5,514 nt of DNA from Synergistaceae bacterium (GTDB lineage: Bacteria > Synergistota > Synergistia > Synergistales > Synergistaceae). Within the stretch, counting starts at the first letter, position 1. The number at the start of each line of letters is the position of its first letter. This document shows, piece by piece, positions 1 through 5,514 of this stretch. The translations under genes and the position numbers were made by a program. The notes under the pieces are model-generated. The model was not told where the DNA came from. It saw nothing but the letters and a program-made list of their open reading frames with translations, and made no database searches. The stretch is from assembly GCA_030539135.1 (NCBI GenBank), contig JAUNSQ010000075.1, forward strand, positions 1 through 5,514, given 5' to 3'.

Positions 1-810
1 TACCTGATTGCCTTGATATTTGTACTGCTCCTTGAGTCTGTGCAGGTCGGCGCGGTTCGCCGTCGCTACCGCGAGCGACGCGGCCCTGTCGCCGCTTGCC
101 GTCTCCGGCGAAGTTAGGTTGCCGCTGATGGGCCTCTTCGACTCCGGCGGGATCGCCATATAGTTCATCAGCGATATGTGCGCGGCCTCGTGGAGCCCCT
201 TTGCCGTGCTGAGGTCCGCTGTGTTCGTGGCGAGCTGCTGCGCCGCGCGTATTACCTCGAGGCGGTTGGCTAGCCCAAGCTCGTTCATCTTCTTCACTTG
301 GCGGAAGTGGACCTCGGAGGTCGATACGGCCGACTGCTCGGCCTTTATGCGCTCGCGCTGGAGCAGCACGTTGTAGAAGCGCGCGAATAGTTCGCCGAGG
401 GCGCTGTTCTCACCGTCCGTTATCAGCAGGTCGGCCATTGTCTTTACCTGAGGAGCCTGCCTGCGTATCGCGCTGTTCTTGCCGCCTGAGTATAGGGTCT
501 GTTCCAGAGTCGCCGCCGCGTATTTGGCTTCGTTCTGTTCAGTGGCGGCGAGGGTGGCTAGGTTTTCCTTCTGCCTGTTGATGTACGCCGAGGCCGAAAG
601 GTTGGGGAGCAGAGTCCCGTCGGCCTGTATTTTGAAAGCCTCGGCCTTGATGACCTCCTGCCGTAGCGAGCGCAGAGAAGAGTTGTTCTTCAGCGTGAGG
701 TCTATCGCCTCGTATATGTCCATCGACGTTCCCTGCGCGAGGCATGGAGCGGCCGACAGAACGCACGCTGAAATAATTACGCTGAGTATCGTTTTCACGG
801 ATCGGCTCAT
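1..810 (-). CDS. TolC-family outer-membrane efflux channel, N-terminal part (C-terminus beyond window)
   Basis: Outer-membrane, periplasm-spanning exit duct of a tripartite efflux pump. The reading frame is open for 270 codons from the ATG at 810 to the window edge. Members of the family usually have about 420-480 residues, so roughly the last 40% is missing. Residues 1-25 look like a Sec signal peptide: basic SRSVK, a hydrophobic stretch 8-20, and a likely cut after CLA (A25/Q26). The first outer-membrane-efflux repeat follows. It has a DIYEAIDLTLKNN-type start near 31-43, the LLPNLSAS segment at 67-74, LEQTLYSGGKNSA at 102-114, and an Ala/Gln/Glu-rich helical stretch at 150-218 containing NELGLANRLEVIRAAQ. 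The second repeat appears to begin near ANRADLHRLK (251-260). The start overlaps the stop of the permease gene as ATGA and has its own strong ribosome site, so the two proteins should be co-produced. Substrate is unknown. Family assignment is firm; identity with any named member is not claimed. Confidence 0.9.
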   Translation of the reverse strand, partial: MSRSVKTILSVIISACVLSAAPCLAQGTSMDIYEAIDLTLKNNSSLRSLRQEVIKAEAFKIQADGTLLPNLSASAYINRQKENLATLAATEQNEAKYAAATLEQTLYSGGKNSAIRRQAPQVKTMADLLITDGENSALGELFARFYNVLLQRERIKAEQSAVSTSEVHFRQVKKMNELGLANRLEVIRAAQQLATNTADLSTAKGLHEAAHISLMNYMAIPPESKRPISGNLTSPETASGDRAASLAVATANRADLHRLKEQYKYQGNQV

Positions 811-3800
811 TTAGATCTCCTCCCGAAAAACTTATTATAAACGCTCCCGCATTTTCGCCAGCAGGTCATAAATATCGACTGACCCCTCATATCCCTGAGG
901 CGCAAGAACGCGCGGTATCTGTGTATGTATGGAACGACGCGGTCCTTCGCGTCGTCGAGTACAAGGTAGACGACCGGTATGACCAGCAGCGTCAGCATCG
1001 TCGATGTAAAGAGCCCGCCGATGACCGCTACGGACATAGGCTGGCGCGTCTCGCCGCCCTCGCTGAGAGCCATAGCGACCGGCATAGTACCTATCATTGT
1101 AGAAGTCGTTGTCATGAGTATGGCGCGAAGGCGCAGAGGTCCGGCCTTTTTCACAGCCTCGACCTTATCAGAGCCCTCGGCGCGAAGCTGGTTAATGAAG
1201 TCGACGAGCAGTATCGCGTTGTTGACGACGACGCCGACCAAGAGGATTATCCCCATGAAGCTCATAACGCTGAGACGCAGCCCCATCAGCGCCAAGAGGC
1301 CAAAGGAGCCCGCCGTCATCAGCGGCAGAGAGAACATGACCGTGAACGGGTGCCTGAACGACTCGAACTGTATGGCCATCACCATGTAGACGAGTAGGAT
1401 GGCGAAGACGAGCGCTATAGACATGTAGCCAAAGCTCTCCTTCATCCTCTCCGAGTCGCCCGCTGGAGTTATCGCGTACGTCCCGTCTTTCGGCGCGTAT
1501 TTGTTGAAGACCTCTTCCATTATCTTTATGCCCTCGCCGGGTGATATCCCTTCGACGTTCGCCCCTATCTGGAGCGAACGCTGCCTGTTGTACCTCTTGA
1601 TGACGTTCGGAGCCATGCCTATTGATGATGAGACGAGGTTTTCAGCGCGTATGGTCTTGCCGCTCATCGTGGTGACGAGCGTATTGAGGACTTTCGCGGG
1701 GTCGTTGCGCTTCTGAGAGTCGGCGCGGAGTATGATGTCGTAGCGGTATCCCTGGTCGCTGAACGTCCCGCTCGTGTCGCCGCCGAACCAAGTCAGCAGC
1801 TCGTCGGATAGGTCTCTGATGTTGATGTTCAGGTCGTCCGCGAGGGCGCGGTTGAGCGCGAGATTGATGCGCGGCTTGTTCATCTGGAGGTCTGTCGTGA
1901 TATCGACAAGCCCTCTCGCGTGCTGTTCGAGGTCCTTCTTTATCTGGTCTCCGAGGTCGGCTAGCGCCTCGCTTGTCGGGCCTTGGATGACGAGCGTGAT
2001 GTCGGAGCCGCCCCATGTCCCCATCTTTATATCTACGTCGCGGAACTTGGAGAGCTTAGCCCTCAGCTGTTTCATCACGACGCCCGCGCGCGGACGCTGC
2101 GAGCGGTCCACAAGCTGTATGTTTATCGTAGACTTATAGACTTCGCGCCCTGTGCCGCTGGCTACTATGCTGTACGTGTAAGCTACGCGGGGGTCGCTCT
2201 CCAAGAGCCGTATCATCTCTTTTGTGACGAACTTCGTTATCTCAAGCGACGAGTCGGCGGGAAGCTCCGCCTCAACGCGCAGACGCCCCTGGTCTTCGCT
2301 GGGAAAGAACTCGGTGCCAAGCATCGACGCGAAGCCTATGCCCAATAGGAATAGGACCATCGCCCATGTGAGGACGACTTTTCTATGGCTGACCGCGTAA
2401 GCCAGGGCAACGCGGTATTTGGCTTCCAGCCATATAAGCGGACGCTCGAGCGCGATCTGGAGCGGCCCGTACTTCTGCCGCCCTAGCAGCCGCGAGCAGA
2501 GGAACGGCGTCAGCGTGATAGATATCAAGAGCGATATCGCTATGGTGGTGGAGACTGTTATTCCGAAAGAGTTAAAGAAGCGGCCCATCATGCCGCCCAT
2601 AAAGGCGACTGGAATAAAGACGGCGAGTGTGGTCGCGGCTCCGGCGACGACGGCCATGGCGACCTCGGAAGTGCCTTCCTGCGTGGCCTTAAAGAGCCTC
2701 TTGCCGGAATCCCTGTGGCGCGTGATATTGTCCATAATGACGGTCGTAGCGTCTACGACCATGCCGACCGCGAGCGACAGCCCCATCATCGACATGTTGT
2801 TTATCGTTATGCCCATCCCGTAGAGGACGGAGAGGCTGCCGAGCAGACAGACGGGTATAGTTATGACCGCGATGATGGTCGCTCTGATAGTTCGCAGGAA
2901 GACGAACATTATTACGGCGGTGAGAAATATGGATATCATGATGTCCCAGAAGACGCCGTTCATCGAGCGGAGGATAAATGTCGCGTTGTCCTGAACGACG
3001 GTGAGCGATATCCCGGGAGGGGCAACGTTGTTGAGGTCCTTTATGCGCTCCCTGACGGCGCGTGAGAGCTGGACTTCGTTTGCGCCCTTCTGTTTGCGTA
3101 TGCGGACCATTATCGTCTGAGTCTCATTGTAGAGGGCTCCGCGTCGCTCGTCCTCGAAGTCGTCCTCGATCCTCGCTAGGTCGCGCAGTCTGATGACCGC
3201 GCCGTTCCTGACGGAGATTGGAAGGTATTCCAGCTCGGCCACGGACGTATATTCTCCGTTGAGCCTTATGCCGAGTTCCTTGCTTCCGGTCTCGACTCGG
3301 CCGGCCGGCAGCTCGACATGCTTGTTGTATATAGCGTCCTTTATCTGCTTGGTGGTGACGCCGTATGCCTCCATGCTGTCGGTGTTGAGCCATACCCTGA
3401 TGGCCCTTGTGCGGAAGCCTGACAGGTCGGCGTCGCCAACGCCGCGGACGGTTTGCAGACGCTCCGTAACTATCTTGTCAACGAAGCGCGACATCGTCTT
3501 CATGTCGGAGCGGCCGTCGTTCTTGACGGCGATGTTCATGATAGGCCTGTCTGACGGGTCGTATTTATCGACGCGCGGTGGGTCGCAGTCGTCGGGCAGG
3601 TTCGCCGTAGCGAGGCTTACCTTGCCGCGCACGTCCGCCGCCGCGTTGTCTATATCTCTGCCAAGCTCGAACTCTATGACTATGAAGGAGCGCCCCTCAT
3701 AGCTGCTCGAGCTCATATTCTTTATTCCCTCAATGGTGTTGATGCGGGCTTCGAGAACGTCTGTAACGTCGTTGTCCATGATGGCGGGGCTAGCGCCGTC

Positions 3801-3953
3801 CAGCGTCGTGCTGACCACGACTACGGGGAACTCGACGTTTGGCATACGCTCGACTCCCATATTGAGGTAGGAATATGTGCCGAACACGACAAGCGCGATC
3901 GTGCATATCAAAACAGTAACAGGACGATGCAGGGATACGTCGGTGATTTTCAT
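807..3953 (-). CDS. RND-family (HAE1-type) efflux permease, inner membrane
   Basis: Proton-driven inner-membrane pump of the resistance-nodulation-division superfamily, expected to work as a trimer with a periplasmic adaptor and a TolC channel. Its 1048 residues match the usual family length. The start MKITDVSLHRPV is the typical family N-terminus, which supports this ATG although the upstream GGGTGGA ribosome site is weak and 12 bases away. Twelve membrane segments are visible: about 12-31, 338-356, 357-378, 386-408, 430-452, 462-485, 525-545, 843-862, 868-890, 893-918, 940-965 and 972-998. Two large periplasmic loops lie at about 32-337 and 546-842, the second opening with TEFFPSEDQGRL. The motif VFIPVAFMGGMMGRFF (445-460) is the RND signature. 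The proton-relay positions are unusual: GMVVDATT has Asp401 but Ala402 where AcrB has Asp407-Asp408, and GVVVNNAI has Asn911 where AcrB has Lys940. The tail after segment 12 is basic and holds a CWRKC pair (C1031, C1035). No adaptor gene lies upstream. Substrate cannot be told. Confidence 0.95.
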   Translation of the reverse strand: MKITDVSLHRPVTVLICTIALVVFGTYSYLNMGVERMPNVEFPVVVVSTTLDGASPAIMDNDVTDVLEARINTIEGIKNMSSSSYEGRSFIVIEFELGRDIDNAAADVRGKVSLATANLPDDCDPPRVDKYDPSDRPIMNIAVKNDGRSDMKTMSRFVDKIVTERLQTVRGVGDADLSGFRTRAIRVWLNTDSMEAYGVTTKQIKDAIYNKHVELPAGRVETGSKELGIRLNGEYTSVAELEYLPISVRNGAVIRLRDLARIEDDFEDERRGALYNETQTIMVRIRKQKGANEVQLSRAVRERIKDLNNVAPPGISLTVVQDNATFILRSMNGVFWDIMISIFLTAVIMFVFLRTIRATIIAVITIPVCLLGSLSVLYGMGITINNMSMMGLSLAVGMVVDATTVIMDNITRHRDSGKRLFKATQEGTSEVAMAVVAGAATTLAVFIPVAFMGGMMGRFFNSFGITVSTTIAISLLISITLTPFLCSRLLGRQKYGPLQIALERPLIWLEAKYRVALAYAVSHRKVVLTWAMVLFLLGIGFASMLGTEFFPSEDQGRLRVEAELPADSSLEITKFVTKEMIRLLESDPRVAYTYSIVASGTGREVYKSTINIQLVDRSQRPRAGVVMKQLRAKLSKFRDVDIKMGTWGGSDITLVIQGPTSEALADLGDQIKKDLEQHARGLVDITTDLQMNKPRINLALNRALADDLNINIRDLSDELLTWFGGDTSGTFSDQGYRYDIILRADSQKRNDPAKVLNTLVTTMSGKTIRAENLVSSSIGMAPNVIKRYNRQRSLQIGANVEGISPGEGIKIMEEVFNKYAPKDGTYAITPAGDSERMKESFGYMSIALVFAILLVYMVMAIQFESFRHPFTVMFSLPLMTAGSFGLLALMGLRLSVMSFMGIILLVGVVVNNAILLVDFINQLRAEGSDKVEAVKKAGPLRLRAILMTTTSTMIGTMPVAMALSEGGETRQPMSVAVIGGLFTSTMLTLLVIPVVYLVLDDAKDRVVPYIHRYRAFLRLRDMRGQSIFMTCWRKCGSVYNKFFGRRSK
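817..824 (-). promoter_or_regulatory. Ribosome binding site of the TolC-family gene
   Basis: The minus strand reads GGGAGGAG, six bases before the ATG at 810. It is a near-ideal Shine-Dalgarno match lying inside the last codons (Gly-Arg-Arg-Ser) of the permease gene. Together with the ATGA stop/start overlap it fixes this start and supports translational coupling. Confidence 0.85.
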
Positions 3954-4014
3954 TTATAAAGACTATCCACCCTTGGCTGTCAAGATAAAAAATACAACTG
4001 TATGAGGATACCAT

Positions 4015-4045
4015 TTTATAGCCGAAATGTGTGGATTTTGTGTAA
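4015..4045 (-). promoter_or_regulatory. Possible promoter of the permease-TolC operon
   Basis: The minus strand carries TATAAA (complement of 4015-4020, five of six matches to the -10 consensus). TTACAC (complement of 4040-4045) lies 19 bases upstream as a poor -35 element. Spacing is longer than the preferred 17 bases. Transcription would start near 4008, leaving a leader of about 55 bases. The location between a terminator-like hairpin and the operon start is sensible, but the match is weak and other AT-rich hexamers in the gap could serve. Confidence 0.25.
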
Positions 4046-4074
4046 GAAAATTCCATAAAGCGGAATTTTTCTTA
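4043..4074. repeat. Imperfect AT-rich inverted repeat upstream of the pump operon (possible operator)
   Basis: On the plus strand TAAGAAAATTCC (4043-4054) and GGAATTTTTCTTA (4062-4074) are inverted copies that differ by one extra T, separated by seven bases. The repeat lies 90-120 bases before the permease start and touches the possible -35 element of that operon. This is where a TetR- or MarR-type repressor site would be expected for an efflux operon. It could instead be a weak AT-rich terminator hairpin behind the dehydrogenase gene. The symmetry is seen directly; the role is inference. Confidence 0.45.
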
Positions 4075-4107
4075 ATATCCGGCATGAAAAGCGCCGATAG
4101 ACAGCAA

Positions 4108-4139
4108 GGACAGGGCCGCGCAGAAGCGCGGCCCTGTCC
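4108..4139 (-). terminator. Probable terminator hairpin after the dehydrogenase gene
   Basis: A perfect 13-bp GC-rich stem (GGACAGGGCCGCG against its complement) closes a six-base loop, beginning 23 bases after the dehydrogenase stop. On the minus strand it is followed by TTGCTGTCTATC, which is T-rich but not a true U tract, so termination may be incomplete. The plus-strand exit has no T run. The hairpin separates the dehydrogenase from the efflux operon. Confidence 0.6.
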
Positions 4140-4162
4140 GTTATGACCGAAGCGAGTGAAAA

Positions 4163-5035
4163 TTATTTCTCGTAGTAGCGGTAGAGAGCCTGAGTGCCTT
4201 CGTTCTCCATTCCCTGTTCCGCGAGCTTCCTGTACAGATCGAGCGTGAGCGCGAGCGCCGGAAGATCCATATCCAGCTCCTTCGCGGCTTCTTCCGCCAG
4301 CTTCATATCCTTGATGAAATGCTTGATGAAGAATCCCGGCTTGAAGTCGCCCTTCAAGATGCGCGGGCTGTAGTTCGTGAGGCTCCACGAGCTGGCCGCG
4401 CCGCCGCCTATCGCGCCGAGCAGATTATCAAGGTCGAGCCCGCATGATTTAGCGAACGCCATCGCCTCGCACATCCCGGTCATCGTTCCCGTGATTGCTA
4501 TCTGGTTCGCGAGCTTCGCGTTCTGTCCGGCTCCGGCCTCGCCCATCCTGCGTATCGTGCGCCCCATCTTCTCAAAATATGGAAGAACGGCTTTGAAATC
4601 CGCCTCGTCGCCGCCGACGAGTATCGTGAGGATAGCTTCGCGCGCGCCCTTGTCACCGCCCGTTACCGGCGCGTCTAGGACTCCGAGCCCGCGGGCCTTT
4701 CCCGCTTCCCAAATCCTCTTGGCTAGCTTCGGGCTGGACGTCGTCATATCGACGAGTATCGCGCCGGGCTTCGCATTCTCGACCACTCCATCTGGGCCGA
4801 GGTATGTTTCCTCGACGTCCTTTGGGAACCCTACTATCGAGAAGATAACGTCGCACTTCTGAGCGATATCTTTCGGCGAATTTTCCCATATCGCGCCCTT
4901 CTCAACGAGCTTGTCCGCCTTCGACTTCGTGCGGTTGTAAACGTGCAGTTCGTTCCCGGCATCGAGAAGATGCCCCGCCATGCTTGCTCCCATAACGCCT
5001 ATGCCTATAAATCCAAGGACTTTTTTATCCGCCAA
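4163..5035 (-). CDS. NAD(P)-dependent reductase of the 3-hydroxyisobutyrate dehydrogenase / tartronate semialdehyde reductase family
   Basis: Cytosolic oxidoreductase that interconverts a beta-hydroxyacid and its semialdehyde. Its 290 residues match the family norm of about 290-300. The N-terminal Rossmann domain (about 6-165) has the dinucleotide loop GIGVMG (11-16). N34-R35-T36 follow the second strand, where an arginine usually marks NADPH preference. The substrate loop is DAPVTGG (121-127), with Thr125 where many relatives have Ser. The all-helical C-terminal domain holds the catalytic lysine in GAGQNAKLANQ (Lys174, with Asn177 one turn on) and the conserved GFFIKHFIKDMKLA segment (235-248, with Lys242 and Asp243). 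All expected catalytic residues are present, so the enzyme should be active. The start is TTG, chosen because GGGAGG lies nine bases upstream and the next ATG (codon 15) falls inside the nucleotide-binding loop. It appears to be a single-gene transcription unit between two hairpins. Sequence reading cannot tell 2-hydroxy-3-oxopropionate, 3-hydroxyisobutyrate or another substrate apart. Confidence 0.9.
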   Translation of the reverse strand: MADKKVLGFIGIGVMGASMAGHLLDAGNELHVYNRTKSKADKLVEKGAIWENSPKDIAQKCDVIFSIVGFPKDVEETYLGPDGVVENAKPGAILVDMTTSSPKLAKRIWEAGKARGLGVLDAPVTGGDKGAREAILTILVGGDEADFKAVLPYFEKMGRTIRRMGEAGAGQNAKLANQIAITGTMTGMCEAMAFAKSCGLDLDNLLGAIGGGAASSWSLTNYSPRILKGDFKPGFFIKHFIKDMKLAEEAAKELDMDLPALALTLDLYRKLAEQGMENEGTQALYRYYEK

Positions 5036-5044
5036 CCTAATCAG

Positions 5045-5050
5045 CCTCCC
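5045..5050 (-). promoter_or_regulatory. Ribosome binding site that fixes the TTG start of the dehydrogenase
   Basis: The minus strand reads GGGAGG nine bases before the TTG at 5035. No in-frame ATG or GTG lies between this site and the Rossmann motif, so this strong site is what supports the UUG initiation codon. Confidence 0.75.
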
Positions 5051-5069
5051 GATATTTTATTGAAACAAA

Positions 5070-5080
5070 ATTCTAAGAAT
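5070..5080. repeat. Short palindrome in the leader of the dehydrogenase
   Basis: ATTCT-A-AGAAT is a perfect inverted repeat with a single central base, sitting in the AT-rich gap 35-45 bases upstream of the TTG start. It could be a small operator, but in such AT-rich sequence it may be chance. The rest of 5081-5150 shows no clear promoter pair or reading frame I would support. Confidence 0.2.
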
Positions 5081-5150
5081 ATTTTACACGAAAATGCGGC
5101 GAGCGATATACGGCAAACACGCGCCTTGAAAAAACATTTAACGCAGAGAA

Positions 5151-5186
5151 ATAAAAAAGGAGGCTCCGTTGTAAACGAGGCCTCCT
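5151..5186 (-). terminator. Intrinsic terminator of the NhaC-family antiporter gene
   Basis: On the minus strand AGGAGGC pairs perfectly with GCCTCCT. Inside this are one G-U wobble, one mismatch and a further four-pair CGTT/AACG helix with a three-base TAC loop. The hairpin is followed directly by TTTTTTAT. This is a textbook Rho-independent terminator, placed 22 bases after the antiporter stop codon. It should insulate the dehydrogenase gene from read-through. Confidence 0.88.
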
Positions 5187-5208
5187 GTGTAATGCTATAC
5201 GAGTATCT

Positions 5209-5514
5209 TTACATCACAAATCCGAACACTATGTAGAGGACGATCGAGACGACGGCGAAGAGCGCGCAGTACGGGGTCTGCGTCTTGACGTGGTCGATGA
5301 TGTCGCAGCCCGACGTGGAGCAAGACATGATTGTAGTGTCGGATATCGGCGAGGTGTGGTCGCCGAAGATGCTGCCTCCGAACACGGCTCCGGCTGTGAG
5401 CGGGACGCTTACGCCCATGTTTATCGCCATCGGCAGGGCTATGACGGACATGATAGCCATCGTTCCCATCGAGGTCCCCGTCGCGAATGAGATGAGGCAG
5501 GCGACGATGAAGAC
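5209..5514 (-). CDS. NhaC-family Na+/H+ antiporter, C-terminal part (N-terminus beyond window)
   Basis: Inner-membrane secondary transporter of the NhaC type. Only the last 101 residues are inside the window; relatives usually have about 430-520. The fragment opens with a hydrophobic stretch containing FATGTSMGTMAIM. A membrane segment follows and then the highly conserved family block GGSIFGDHTSPISDTTIMS, continued by CDIIDHVKTQTPY. It closes with a final membrane segment (about 20 residues, LFAVVSIVLYIVFGF) and ends at TAA (5211-5209). The GDHTSPISDTT block is typical of NhaC-like exchangers, a group that includes sodium/proton antiporters and the malate/lactate antiporter MleN, so the transported anion or cation cannot be fixed from this part alone. 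A strong terminator follows, so it is the last gene of its unit. Confidence 0.88.
   Translation of the reverse strand, partial: VFIVACLISFATGTSMGTMAIMSVIALPMAINMGVSVPLTAGAVFGGSIFGDHTSPISDTTIMSCSTSGCDIIDHVKTQTPYCALFAVVSIVLYIVFGFVM

Noticed and set aside
729..810. Lipoprotein signal in the TolC-family protein (a cysteine at residue 23 in SAAPC)
   Set aside because: The residue before the cysteine is proline, which does not fit a lipobox; an ordinary signal-peptidase I cut after CLA fits better.
921..3702. Several open frames of 110-170 codons on the plus strand (for example 921-1397 and 3193-3702)
   Set aside because: They lie opposite the well-supported permease gene, show no family-like motifs and follow from its codon bias. 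They are antisense shadows.
3955..3983. TTGACA with a 17-base spacer to TTTATA on the minus strand, just before the permease ATG
   Set aside because: The -35 match is perfect, but the -10 match is only three of six (or TATAAA with a 19-base spacer overlapping the ATG). Transcription would begin inside the coding region of a protein whose N-terminus is clearly at the ATG, so it cannot drive the full gene.
4943..5236. Plus-strand open frame of 97 codons crossing the gap between the dehydrogenase and the antiporter
   Set aside because: It begins inside the dehydrogenase, runs through its ribosome site, through the intrinsic terminator and into the antiporter end. It has no ribosome site and no recognisable features.
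4163..5514. Antiporter and dehydrogenase as one operon for a shared organic-acid pathway
   Set aside because: A strong intrinsic terminator lies between them and the gap is 173 bases. Functional linkage remains possible but is not supported by transcript layout.
1..5514. CRISPR array, insertion sequence, tRNA/rRNA, riboswitch or a new defence-type system
   Set aside because: No regularly spaced repeats, transposase-like frames, RNA gene folds or clustered unknown genes were seen; every long gene is assignable to a known family.

Overview
All four genes seen in this window lie on the minus strand. Reading in transcription order from high to low coordinates they are: the tail of an NhaC-type sodium/proton antiporter, a complete 3-hydroxyisobutyrate dehydrogenase-family reductase, a complete RND efflux permease, and the first 270 residues of a TolC-family outer-membrane protein. 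A TolC-type channel behind an RND pump implies a diderm (Gram-negative) bacterium. The moderately high GC, strong GGAGG-type ribosome sites, a UUG start, and an NhaC-type transporter next to a small hydroxyacid dehydrogenase would fit an anaerobic amino-acid fermenter such as a member of the Synergistota. That taxonomic guess is inference only; nothing in the window is diagnostic.

Layout: (i) 5209-5514, the antiporter C-terminus, closed by a strong intrinsic terminator at 5151-5186. (ii) 5036-5150, an AT-rich gap that should hold the promoter of the dehydrogenase, although no convincing -35/-10 pair is visible. (iii) 4163-5035, the dehydrogenase, read from a TTG codon with a GGGAGG ribosome site and followed by a perfect 13-bp hairpin at 4108-4139. 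(iv) 3954-4107, a mostly AT-rich regulatory gap with an inverted repeat and a possible promoter for the pump operon. (v) 807-3953, the RND permease. (vi) 1-810, the TolC-family gene, whose ATG overlaps the permease stop as ATGA, so the two are almost certainly translationally coupled.

How the genes work together: the permease and outer-membrane channel form two parts of a tripartite envelope pump. The third part, the periplasmic adaptor, is not upstream of the permease, where it usually lies; it must be downstream of the window's left edge or elsewhere in the genome. The antiporter and the dehydrogenase are separated from each other and from the pump operon by terminator-like hairpins, so they look like independent transcription units.

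I see no mobile element, CRISPR array, RNA gene or clear new system. The points most worth a second look are the altered proton-relay residues of the permease (Asp-Ala and Asn in place of the AcrB-type Asp-Asp and Lys), the missing adaptor gene, and the inverted repeat in front of the pump operon.
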